A stretch of 37,586 bases of DNA, from positions 3,671 to 41,256 of the forward strand of contig BEXV01000912.1 of the NCBI GenBank assembly GCA_003118195.1, given 5' to 3'. Numbering within the stretch: position 1 is the first letter of the stretch; the number at the start of each line of letters is the position of its first letter. The position numbers were made by a program, and so were the translations under genes. This document shows, piece by piece, positions 1 to 11,100 of this stretch. The notes under the pieces are model-generated. The model saw only the letters and a list, made by a program, of their open reading frames with translations. It ran no database searches and was not told the origin of the DNA. The DNA comes from Hemicentrotus pulcherrimus (lineage: Eukaryota; Echinodermata; Echinoidea; Camarodonta; Strongylocentrotidae).

Positions 1-53
1 TCTTTCACTCCTTCTCTGTCTTTTATTTTAACCCCTTTCTCTATCTCTTTCTC

Positions 54-54
<1 letters not shown>

Positions 55-99
<45 letters not shown>
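55..99. repeat. (CT)n microsatellite
   Basis: About 22 CT units, within a wider pyrimidine-rich stretch covering positions 1-120. Confidence 0.95.
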
Positions 100-102
<3 letters not shown>

Positions 103-3100
103 CTCTGTCTGTATATCCCCATCTCATAATGAGTCTCTGTAGTGAACACATTTATAACTGATGTCTCACTTTTTCCTCTAAATACATTATCAAATGTTCC
201 TTTCTTCTCGTATTTGATATATTGCTCCACTCATATTTTCTTGTTAATCTCTTATTCACTAAAACAACAACAACAAAAAACAAATGAAACACATGAAAAT
301 ATATCTGTACAGATCCTCAATTCTATATTTCTAAACATAGACCAAAAATGCATACTCCCCTGTTTATAGAGGTTAAAACAAACATGTGTTACCCCTCATC
401 TACAACTTCATTACTGTATTTAAATCAATAAATCATCATCATAATCATTATACATATGTTGACTACACAAAAAAGACATATACAAATACAGAGGGATTAA
501 ACAAGAATATTTATGAGAAATATGATAAAATGAAAGTAAAAATAAAAATCTTAGTTGCAAGAAAACATAAAATTGTATTTTCCATAAATATTGCTATTTT
601 GTTCAAAGTCCATTATCTACACAGCTGTAGCTCATCTTGCGTACCGGTATATATGCACAAGTTAAAAGCAAGACAAGCTAAATCTACACATCACTTCTGT
701 TTCTTTTAAATACGGTAGCTGAATATTTTCCCCGTCAGCATATTTTGTGGCTGAATTTCAGAATAAAAAATACATGACATCAAGGGGAGCTTTCTGCCTC
801 AAATTGCTCACAAATTTTCAAGCACAAGTCAATGAGCTTGCAGAAATACAAGTCTCAGAATCAATCTTTAATACATCTCCCTGAATAAGCAAAATGCCCT
901 TCTTCCTCGTCAATTATCAAATTTCCCATAGACATTTGGCCCGACTGGCTTTTCTTGACAGCACATCTAATCTGGATATTCCGTTCCTGAAATAAACAGA
1001 AGAAATCACACGCTAGCAGGCCTTGTATCTCCAAAATCCAAAATTACAGATTATCTCAAATGAATATTTTTAAAGTCTGAGAATATTGCCACACCTATAT
1101 TGCATAATGTCAAAAAAGAATGATTACAGTTGATAAGCCCTTGGTTTTTTGGTTGTTGCTATGAAATAGGAAACATGACCATGATCCTAAAAATTGTGAA
1201 TACAGAAGTAGTCTTTTTCGCTAATTAGGAAAATTAATAAACTTTTGTTTGCTCTAGTTTCATGGTGCTTTATTAGGGCTTAAAGGGTATAACTCCTTCT
1301 CCATACACACATAGTCATGTCTCTTCTTTTATCCTATGGGTTAAATCACTCCAACTCTTAGAAGCAGAAAGGCACTAGGGTTGAACGATGAAATGCTGAT
1401 GAAATGCCATTTCTCCTCGCAATTTTGCAACGATTTTGGACAGAGGGTAAGTTTTGGATTTCCAATACAGTGCTTTTTTCATGGTCTTACACATATCTGT
1501 TGTACATGGACCGATAGAAATAAGTGAAAATGACATAGAAATGAAGGCAAACGGATCCCCGAAGTGTTTGAAAGACAGGAAAAAGAACAAAAATACAAAA
1601 GGGAAGATATCAAAATACACCCACAAAAACATGATTTCAGTAACCAAAGTATTACAGTTAAATTAATACATGTATATCATACCCTCTTTTTAACATTAAT
1701 AGAATTTTCTGTATGTGGTTAAATATATTAGAACCTTTTACCTTTTAACACATTATACACATACATATAAATTCCCCAACGAGAGCTTAATCTGTTGTCT
1801 TGAAAACATTCATCAAAATGAATTTGTATTCATATTTAAATATTCATGAAAGTTAAACGAAATACTAACGAGGTAAAGGAATGACCTTTTCTTCGTTTCT
1901 AGCTTATAAGTCAACAGGAACACATTCTACTTTTTGATTGGCAGCTTATTGTTCAAATAGTTGTGCAGATTTTTACATATTCATTAATGATCAATCTGTA
2001 TGAATACCACTAATATTTTAATTGATGTTAATTTTATAAATATCTTTCAATAAAAGCTTATTCAAAATTATTTCAATCAAAAATGAAACATACCATAAAT
2101 CAACCAAAAATAATTCATACACATTTTTGGCAGAAGGATAAGTTCTAGATAGCATTACACATTATCAATACATTCTAAAAATGCAACATGAGATAAACAG
2201 CTCTACAAAATCATAACAGCTAGATTAGTATGCACTGCTTTAAGATCATTATGACATTTCAAAGCAGCAACACAATATTCTTAAGAGTTGATACATTCAG
2301 AATCTTTGAAAGTTTTCGTTTGTAATTTACAAAACTAATTAACTAATCCCCTGAAATGAACAGACTGCAATATTTCACCAGGCGTGGTAAATTCTGTTAA
2401 GTTTCCGCCCCATACATGAATAAATACATCTATGTTCAATAAACACATACCCTCCACTTGGAAATATACATTACTATCATGCAACAGACATTGAACACTG
2501 ACCATGCAGAATGCAAAAGAATATTTTCTTATTTCAATAAATACGAAGCTGGACTTTTTATATCTTAAAACCATCAATTAAAAAGCACATTCATCATCAA
2601 GGCCATATTCTTGAAAGCAGAAAATTGCCATTTTTCGTAATGTAATCAAATTTAATGCAACGGCCTTGGTTATCAAAGTAAAAATTATTTCATCGATCTC
2701 TTACAGATAAGTGTAATTTCATACAATTCACCTACATTAGTTGGTGCTAGGTAGGACAAACATTATGACTTGCCCCCTAACAACACATATTGAATGTCAT
2801 TGCATTTTACTATTGAAATGCAACTATCCGTAAGGGATGAATGCAATAATTTGTAGGGATTTTACAAAGACTTATTCACTCAATTTGATAACATTAAGAA
2901 AAAATGGTCTATTTACTAACTCAGGCTTTCAACTTGGCCTACACTATCAGGAATGCCAACCTTCAATGATCCTTTAAACACAACTCAACATCTTGTAAAT
3001 AGAAAATGGAAGAGACAGAGAAAAAGATGTGACTTTTAACGAATCACTTCATTTATGAAACAATGTACAAAATGACTAGCTATTTTCACTGAGTGTTTTC

Positions 3101-4168
3101 TCTTACGAGCTACCATCTATCGCTAGTTTTCTAACTAATATTGTACAGTTTGGTAACATTTGTGTACATTTTGTTATTGCGGAAACATGGCTACATCTTC
3201 AAATGAATAAAGTTGCCTGTCTTTTCTTCTTTCTGCAAGTGTATTGATATATGAGAGTCAAAATCAAGTTCACAACATTGACATGACCAGAAACTTCAAC
3301 AGATTAAACAGCCAATCTATCTTTTCTTAACTGCAGTTAGTCAATTTGGAGCATTATGGAATAACATTTCCAGAAAATCTCCTATTTTGAACAAAAATAT
3401 TGTAGATATTTATTTAAAAATCTAAAAATAAATGATAGCATATATTAACAAATATATGGTCATCTCACAAAATGTTGGCGTTCCTGTCCACCATTCATGT
3501 TTACAATGAAATATTGAATTTTCAAACGTTTGTTGCAAATTAACATAGAAAGTGATTTTTTAGTCATACCAGTAACAAAGATATTTAAATTTCAATATTT
3601 GATCATTTTTATGAATGATTGAAAGGAAACTCAAGTCCTGCGATAGTACTGCATGTATATGCAGTTTATATGTTATACCATTTATTCTTAGATTTTCATT
3701 CCAATGTCTATAATATTCTTTCTTTTCTATTTTTAATTAAAAATTCTCATGAAAAGTCATTCCATAATACTTGTGATTGACTAAATGTGTTTTAACCGCA
3801 GAGTCACAGTAATTGAACCAATACATGCAGGATTGCATAAACACACACTAATTACCCATCCGATAACAAGATGTGCGTCATCAAATCAGAAGACGAAATA
3901 AGTATTTTCAAAGTCCATGTCCCCATAAACACTTTCAAGATGACCTCAAACTGCACAGATGACCTCCCCATTGCATCTCTGGTTTAACTTGACCCATACG
4001 AGATGGTGGTGCCTCATATATTTTAAATAAGAATTTTTTGGTTTGTGGTTTTGCGAGCGTGAGGTAGTAGACATCCACACAGTTCTATAATTTGGCTGAA
4101 AGTCTGCTTGTCTGCGCATTTTCAATTCTTTGTTTTTCTTAAACATGTACTTTTGCAGTGTTTTGTCT

Positions 4169-4234
4169 GCTGAGCACAGGAAGGGCATTAACTTTGAGTA
4201 TTTCCATGAAGTTAACACCCTTCTGACCGTCAGC
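4169..4234. repeat. Fold-back element, GTTAAC family, copy 1
   Basis: Imperfect inverted repeat. The left arm GCTGAGCACAGGAAGGGCAT and the right arm ending CACCCTTCTGACCGTCAGC meet around a short AT-rich loop, with TTAACTT and AAGTTAA at the inner ends. Confidence 0.7.
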
Positions 4235-4442
4235 TGAAAATGTAACACCACATCCCAGTTCATTCATTTACCTAGTTTTCTAGGCCAATCCTTCTTAATA
4301 AACCTGACACTTTACCATGTGTGCCATTTCGATATATATGAGAATTAGTTTCCAGCGGTTATCTTTGGTTGCACCCTGCTTTCATTGCATCGCTTCTTCA
4401 TCTGCCCTCCATGGCGCAAATACTGTATACCAAGCCTATCAT

Positions 4443-4524
4443 CTGCAGAGAACCAGACGAGTGTTAACTCAATGTTGAGGGATAGGAGTTAACACCCTTC
4501 TGTTTCTCAACCAACGCTATGCAG
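4443..4524. repeat. Fold-back element, GTTAAC family, copy 2
   Basis: The left arm CTGCAGAGAACCAGACGAGT with GTTAACTC faces GAGTTAACACCCTTCTG with TTTCTCAACC and a distal CTATGCAG. The inner GTTAACTC words are perfectly complementary. Confidence 0.75.
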
Positions 4525-4532
4525 CCAAACTT

Positions 4533-4715
4533 GCTTTAGCGACCACCTGCGTGGAAAGGCCACCTGTATAGAAAGACCACATTTTATTTGTTTTTCCTTT
4601 AAACAATGCTTCTCACTGAAACAAGTGTGAAAGGAAACCTGTGTATGAAGACCTCCCACTCGTTAAAAAAAAACAAGTTGTGTCTCCTGTAGGCGGTCTT
4701 TCTATACAGGTTTCA
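4533..4715. repeat. GTGGTCTTTCTATACAGG-type dispersed repeat, copy 1
   Basis: The left end has GCGACCACCTGCGTGG and CCTGTATAGAAAGACCAC; the right end has CGGTCTTTCTATACAGGTTT. The ends are inverted relative to each other, with an AT-rich centre. Related copies occur at 9878-10060, 17540-17690 and 29846-29955. Confidence 0.65.
4583..4588 (-). terminator. Candidate polyadenylation signal AATAAA
   Basis: This is the first canonical AATAAA on the minus strand downstream of the NCX stop. GU-rich sequence (GTGGTCTTT) follows within 15 nt. It falls inside a repeat copy, which weakens the case. Confidence 0.25.
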
Positions 4716-4763
4716 TTATACATTCATTTGGTCAGTGTACTTCTGGCTGGCAAGGACAGTCCA

Positions 4764-4912
4764 GGGACCCATTTTCACAAAGCCTTCTTTCAATGACAAA
4801 TGACAAAACTGAGAGACAAATCTGGTGATAACCAATCAGAAACAAGGATTTCAATAGCTTATAACAACAGCTGTCATTTGTCACTGATGACGAGTTTTGT
4901 GAAACGCCCCCC
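4764..4912. mobile_element. MITE-like element, GTTTCACAAA family, copy 1 (in the 3' UTR)
   Basis: This 149-bp unit has imperfect terminal inverted repeats (ATTTTCACAAAGCC and GAGTTTTGTGAAACGCCCC) and an internal ATGACAAATGACA / TGTCATTTGTCA inverted pair. A second copy in the opposite orientation lies at 7649-7801. No coding capacity is present. It begins 18 nt after the NCX stop codon, so it is probably transcribed as 3' UTR. Confidence 0.75.
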
Positions 4913-4930
4913 AGGATGGCTGGCCACGCC

Positions 4931-5167
4931 CTAAAAGTGGATGATCTCGTACTCATAGAGCGACGAGAGGATGATGTAGAGAAACCAGAGAGTGATGAGG
5001 AAGCTGGCGGAGAGGTAGCGGCCAGCTTTAGGACCCCCGAGCTCTGACTTGCCGAAGAATCCGACGTAGCGTCTGATCATGAGGAGGACAACACACATGA
5101 TGGCACAGATGGTGTAGGTGGCCACGCTGAACGCAAGACCTCCAGCGGGAACGGCAAAGGTATCGTC
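4931..5167 (-). CDS. NCX: NCX exon I: last two membrane helices and stop
   Basis: This exon encodes residues 548-625 and a TAG stop. After DDTFAVPAGGLAFSVATYT comes a helix (about 558-577), then the cytosolic RRYVGFFGKSELGGPKAGR, a second helix (about 600-616) and the tail SSLYEYEIIHF. This follows the family pattern VSPGTLAFSV, RRRPEIGGELGGP and LYIFFSSLEAY. The protein ends at almost the same point as mammalian NCX1, so the C-terminus is complete. The acceptor is CTTCTGTAG. The exon should continue into 3' UTR, which runs directly into transposon-derived sequence 18 nt after the stop. Confidence 0.96.
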   Translation of the reverse strand, partial: DDTFAVPAGGLAFSVATYTICAIMCVVLLMIRRYVGFFGKSELGGPKAGRYLSASFLITLWFLYIILSSLYEYEIIHF

Positions 5168-8100
5168 CTACAGAAGGCAGATGGGTAGGGAAAATGAGAA
5201 ATAACTTAATGAATAGTTACGGTCTACAAAAATTGGCAAAGGATTAATATACCGGTAAAAGCGTGTATTGCCGGTAGAGATGAAATAGGGTTTTTTCTTC
5301 TTCATGAAGTAATGAAGTTATCATTGTATTATGTAAGTGTGGAAGAACAACAGTATTAACCAAATGTTCCCTGAAAAGCATGGGTCTTCAAATGCCTTAA
5401 TATTTTGAATATAGCATGTGACATCATAAAAATTGGGACAGATTTTTATGCAACGTCTTTGTGTAGTCCCATATACATCTTTCTGTTTATAGTGCTTGTA
5501 ACTTTACCAAGACTGGTCCATTTATTAAAATCATTTTCATGACTCCAGAACCTTGCAGTACACACCAAAACTAATATGCTAGATGATCAACATTTTCTGA
5601 TCGATTCCACACTGTTTCTTTCACAATGCAATCATATATCCAGAACTCAACTTTATTTTTAAAGAATTTTGGAAGGTAAACTTACCTTGGCTGCCCAGTA
5701 GATTGCAGCTATAAGCCACGGAAGCCCTAAGCCGAGGAACACGTTGACAGAGTTGCTCCCTGTTACGTTACCGATGGAGTTATCGGCAGTGGCCTCGTTA
5801 ACGGCGGCCGTCTTGCTGGCAAAGGTGTCGGGCAGACTGGTCCCAAGGGCGACGAAGGTGATGGCCGTGACGGGGGCCAGGAGGCCAATGAGGCAGCCGA
5901 AGATGGTCGCCAGGTCGCCGATGATGGCGGTTAGGACAGCGATGAAACACAGGGCCACCACGAACGTGATGTAGCCCCGGGAGTTGAGGAAGTGTGGAGG
6001 GGGCACACAGGCAAAGATGACCTACAAGAGATGGTCAAATGCATGTACAGCTATAATGAATGGAAAGGACTAACTCAGCGCAGATCAATCATACAGTGTA
6101 AATAGAGAAATTCCAAGGTATGTCACACACAACACATACTGCCAATTACAGGATGAGAATGCAGGGTTCCAAGCATTTTATGAAAATAAAATATTTCCCT
6201 CTTTATTCCATGTTTAAATTAGGATTTTTATAATTATTGTTGCTGTTGCTTTTGCTTTTGCTTTGCTGTTGATGTTGCTGCTGTTGTTGCTATTATCATC
6301 ATATGCTGTTTGATAATAGCTAGAATAAAATTCCATTATTTTCCATGATTTGAGTCATTTCTTTTCCTCAAATTCCCTGACTTTGTATTTCTCTGGCTGG
6401 AAGAGAAAAAAATACAACTGTCCCTATTTTTCACTGATTTTCAGGATTGCCGGAGAAAGGAAGACCTACCTTGAACCCGAATGTCAAGAAATGCATGACG
6501 TAATCGAATAAGGTAGCGCTTTCCACATCGCCGCCGTTGACGTTCATGGCATCGCGGAACTGATCAGCATAGGATGCGTTGCCAATCCTCAGCCTGTCCA
6601 GGTTGACGTGGGTGATCTTGACGACACGGTCCAACATGGAGGTGTAGTCTAACATAGAGAGAGGATTGAACAAAGAGAAGATGATCTATAAGTCTTCGCG
6701 ACAGCTCAGTCGGTAAAACAGTGGTCTCGTAATCCGGCGACCCGGGTTCAAAACCAAGGTGCTACGCTAGTGCCCTTGATATTAGGCATTAATCCTCATT
6801 ACAAGTTCTCTCGGAGAGGAACTAAAGCCGTCCGTCCTCGGGTTGCTTACTAACAAGCATTTATCCTTCCTTAGCAGTCAGGTAAAATAACCACCACTAC
6901 ACTACTCTTTCCATACTATTCCAAAGTGCAATCCTTTTTTATTGTTGATACTGATCAAAGCTTTATTTGGATTCGGTGTTGTAAAAGTGTTATTTTCTCA
7001 AACCAATAATATCAACTTTATTGTTTTCAACACAGCTCTTTTAGAGCTCCAGAGCTGAACTAATGTATAAGTATGATTTTAACCAAAAATGAAATAAATG
7101 AGAATTTAGTGTAGTTGGGGAAAACAGTTTTTGAAATTTTGAATTCCAATCATAAACATCTTGATAACCAGACAGGCGATCGGCTTGTAAAAGTCATGGG
7201 ATTCCTGACTGACCTCATGGTTTATAATTATGATTACAGCATGAGGTTTATCCAGGAATTTATTTAAATCCATTTCATGGTCAAATCCGAAAAGTCTATG
7301 CTTCAAAACCACCTACCATCATCATTGATAATGGTGACAACGGTCTTCTTGAGTCTTCCGAGCTGCGACCCAGCGGTGGGTTCGAAGAGTTCCACCTCGA
7401 AGCTCTCATCCTTCTCGTACTCCTGGTCGTCAATGATGGGGATCTCAATGAATTTCTCACGTTCACCATGCTCGAAGGTCAGCTTGCCCTCACCTCCGGT
7501 GTAGTCCGTGCCATTGACTGCTTCAATATCCTGCAGAGAAGTAGGAAGAGATTCACTTCAATTGTTGTTGTTTTACTTCCTTTATTTGTAGTTTTATTCA
7601 TACAAGGTAGCATTTAGAGTAACAAAAACTGCTTTCTACAAGGACCAAGGGGTGCATTTCACAAAACTTGTCATCAGTGACAAATGACAGTTTTTGTTAT
7701 AAGCTAGTGAAATCCTTGCTTCTGATTGGTTATCAGCAGATTTGTCACTGATTTTTTTGTCGTCATTTTTCATTGAAAGAAGGCTTTGTAAAACAGGTCC
7801 CTGTTGTCCTACAAGAAGTACAACTCCAATATGTTTTAAGATTGAAATTACAGAGAAGAATTACTTAAAGTAATGAAATATATAGTACAATTTTGTTGTT
7901 GAGTGTTTTTAGTTATACAAATAAACAAACAAACAACAATATAAAGCAATTCCTTAACAAATTTATTATGGCTTTTAAATCATTACAAAAAATGAGTGAT
8001 TCAGAAGGAAAAAAAAAAAAGATTATGCATAAAAATCAGAAATAATGAAAAGGTACACAAGGTACATGTACATGTATAGTACACATTTTACATGGTTTGG

Positions 8101-11100
8101 TAGATGAATTTTGTTATAACCTGGGCATGTAAAACAATACATTGATTACTTGACAAGTAGAGCTGATAGAAATAAAGACATCCATACAATAGAATACATA
8201 AGTAGATACAGTGACAGTCCATATATACCTTAGTTTTCCACGAGACTTCAATCTTGCCATCACTGCCTGAGTTTCTGATAACCGGAAGAACGGCCGAACC
8301 GATGCTCTCCTTCACGATGAAACTGGTCTTGGTGAATTCCAGAGTGCCAGGTTCTGTAGAAAGAGTGCAGATAACAAATGAGAAAACATTCCTTTATTAT
8401 GTAATACCACCACCACTGTCCCCCTGTATTTTCAGGGGGGTGTAGGAAGTGGTCGTCATTTAACTGCTTCATACCCTACAAGATTGATTATCGCTGAGAT
8501 AAAGACAAAATCACTGACTTGTCAAAATATCTGATCAATTCACAAATCATCTTAGAACTAGTGGGATACATACATGTATTTGCTCAGGAGAATCACTTTA
8601 TAAACATTATTTAATACAGTGTTTTCATTGTGATACTAAGTATGTACCCTCTGATGGATATACATGTATATTTATTCCCACAGACCCCTCATATAAAATG
8701 TTTGGTATTGTTTACTTACAATGTGCTTCTTCTAGACATTACTAGAACTCAACATGGTTATATCACTATTATAACACTCTACATCAAGTTGAACTCTTTT
8801 GATTTACAACAAATTTGGGGATTCAAATTCCAAATAAACTGTACCGTTGGAATTCATTTTTATCATAAAATTTACTAGAGAATATACAGATGCTTTATGT
8901 ATAATGTGATATTGCTCATCTTCTCTTTGCTTAAAGACTTAGACATGTTGGGTTCCCATATGTGATGTACAATAAAAAGCCTGAAAAGGCTTGACATGAA
9001 GAGGTGCCAGGGCATAAATTCAGGCTATGGCCTGAAAACTGGCATCCCTAGAGGGTGTTTCACAAAGACTAAGATGGACTTTAAGTTGGACTTGATTATG
9101 GCAGGCCATTCATGCCACTGTTTGCCCTCACCATTTTCTGGCATTGGTCTCTCAAGGGATGTACAAATCAAGGTCACAAATCTACAGCATTTATATTCGT
9201 TGATAATTCATTATTGAAGGTAAAAAAATCATCTTAAGATCATAATAGCGAAAGCAAACAGTGGCATGAACCGCCTGCCATATTTAAGTCCATCTTAAAG
9301 TCGCTCTTAGTCTTTGTGAAACACTCCCCAGATCACTCTTCCAAGATATTCCATCCAGATCAAGTACGTCCCTCTTACCGTCGTCATTAATGATGGTGAC
9401 TTCGATGATGCTGTGCTTTCCTACGATGGCTGAGCCCTTGGTGTCGACGTTGAGCTTGACAAAGAACGTTTCGTCTGGTTCCCACTCGTAATCGTCGATG
9501 ATCTCGATCTCAATGTTCTTGGTGGTTTCACCGGGCTCGAAGATGAGCTGGCCCTTCTTGGGGATGTAGTCCTGGCCTGCCTCGGCGGTGCCGTCGAAGG
9601 TCTCAAACCTGATAAGAAAAGTGGTGATTATTTTACCTGACTGCTAAGAAAGCATATGTAAATGCTTGTTAGTAAGTAACCAGAGGACCGACGTCTTTAG
9701 GTCCACTCAGAGGGACCTGGTTAAGAGGATTAATGCCTTACCAAAGGGCACTAGCGCATCGTCTTGGTTTCAAACCCGGGTCACTGGATTACAAGACCAC
9801 TGCTCTACCGACTGAGCTATCGCGCTAATTAAACATTCACAATCGGTGAGTGACTGAACATTACTTAACAATCAAGCCTGTATAGAAAAACTATGCAAGA
9901 GAGAAACAAAAAGTGGTCTCTATTTATAGAGGCAAGGTGGTTTTACAGATTCCCTTTCACACATAAAAAAGAGAAACATTATTTTATGGGAGGAATGTGG
10001 ACTTTATAGAAGGGTGGTCTTTCTATACAGGTGGTTGCTTTCAGAAAGCAGATCGACTGTACTATAAGATCACAAATTTTGGGCCAAAATACGAAGAAAT
10101 GAAAGAGTTTCCTGTCCTGCCAAAGATTTGATTGAACAAAAATACATATATATAAAAGGGGGGCTCTGGGAGGGGGGGGGGATTTTTGAAGTACCAGTAT
10201 ATAGTGTGAACAACATTTTACTAGTCTGACAATGAAAGTTTAAAGTGTATATTAATATTAAAGGTGTTGGGTACAAAATTTTGCAAGCAATTCACTGTAG
10301 GATTAAATTGAAGTACGGGGGTATTCATACTTTCTGGTACCAGATGAACATGATTTCAATTGATGCAACGATTCTCAGGAATTTTCCTTTGTTGTGGATT
10401 AAAGCAATTTACATCATCAAGCTGTGCCCATGTAATATACATGTAATATCAGCAGGCAAGGTGAAATGGAACAATGGTGTCCAAAGGGGATGTGTCCTTT
10501 CAAAAATACCCTGGATACAAGAGAGCACTTAGATAAATTGACTTCTACTCAGTAATATGCTCTGTAATATACTCTCTTTGAGATAAGATTAGAGCAGTGC
10601 ATATAATTATCACAATACAAGTGTATATAAAGCACACACACCGTGCATAATCCAATGCAACATCAATTTCATAAAGACAGGGTCTATTCCCATAGCCAAC
10701 AGTATTGTCAGAGATGCCAACCCTATAGAATGGCTGTCAGTAACATTTACCATATTTGTCCGTATACAAATGGGGGTCTTTCCGGAACGAGAGACACTGC
10801 AGCAAAATTTTCGCACAAAACGTACACAAACACCCAATCACTCTCTTACTGCATTTCGAACCTACCATTTTTATGTCCAAAATAAAAACGTTTTTGAAAA
10901 TCTGTTTGCAGTCAAAGGATCTCCACCTTTGGTACTCGCTCTTTTGAGTGAAACCATGATAATATTCAGGAAAAAAGCACCTCGTTCAAGCGTCGAAAGG
11001 CAAATTTGAATCCACAGTCAAATGGCAGAACTCGTATACTACACACGCACACGTACACACACCAGTACCACAAACACACCAGCCCAGGCCGCTAGGCCCG

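Larger units (their letters stand above)
1..4582. other. AT-rich flank or downstream region, no gene recognised
   Basis: Only short frames without family resemblance or codon bias are present. The region holds a CT microsatellite at its start and two fold-back elements (4169-4234 and 4443-4524). A hydrophobic 90-residue minus frame at 1375-1647 and an 80-residue frame at 2335-2577 were examined and not accepted. A long NCX 3' UTR could extend into the 3' part of this stretch. Confidence 0.6.
4583..4930 (-). other. NCX: Probable 3' UTR of the NCX gene
   Basis: This is the sequence after the stop codon on the minus strand. It is made largely of two repeat relics (4764-4912 and part of 4540-4715). 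The first minus-strand AATAAA after the stop is at 4588-4583, which would give a 3' UTR of roughly 350-370 nt. Other AATAAA words lie further down (near 3680 and 3409), so a longer UTR is quite possible. The boundary is a guess from the signal only. Confidence 0.35.
8354..9378 (-). other. NCX intron D-E
   Basis: 1,025-nt intron with a long-TIR element (9051-9329) beginning 49 nt from the donor of exon D, and a small CCCCCTG/CAGGGGG hairpin (8420-8439). The rest is AT-rich. Confidence 0.9.

Noticed and set aside
1375..1647. 90-residue hydrophobic frame on the minus strand
   Set aside because: It has no family resemblance, and an overlapping plus frame is equally long. Composition is Phe/Leu-rich, as expected from AT-rich DNA read on this strand.
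5744..5974. 76-residue plus-strand frame
   Set aside because: It lies entirely inside NCX exon H on the opposite strand, a shadow of the high-G+C coding sequence.
9421..9606. 61-residue Ser/Arg/Pro-rich minus frame
   Set aside because: It is the wrong frame of exon D; the correct frame gives the Calx-beta words and fits the splice phases.
9621..9826. Functional tRNA-Thr gene
   Set aside because: The anticodon and acceptor stems are not properly paired, a second diverged copy shares a long tRNA-unrelated tail, and so this is a SINE.
10146..10160. TATATAAAAGG TATA-box-like word on the plus strand
   Set aside because: It lies next to an AT microrepeat and a G-run inside an NCX intron, with no downstream plus-strand gene.
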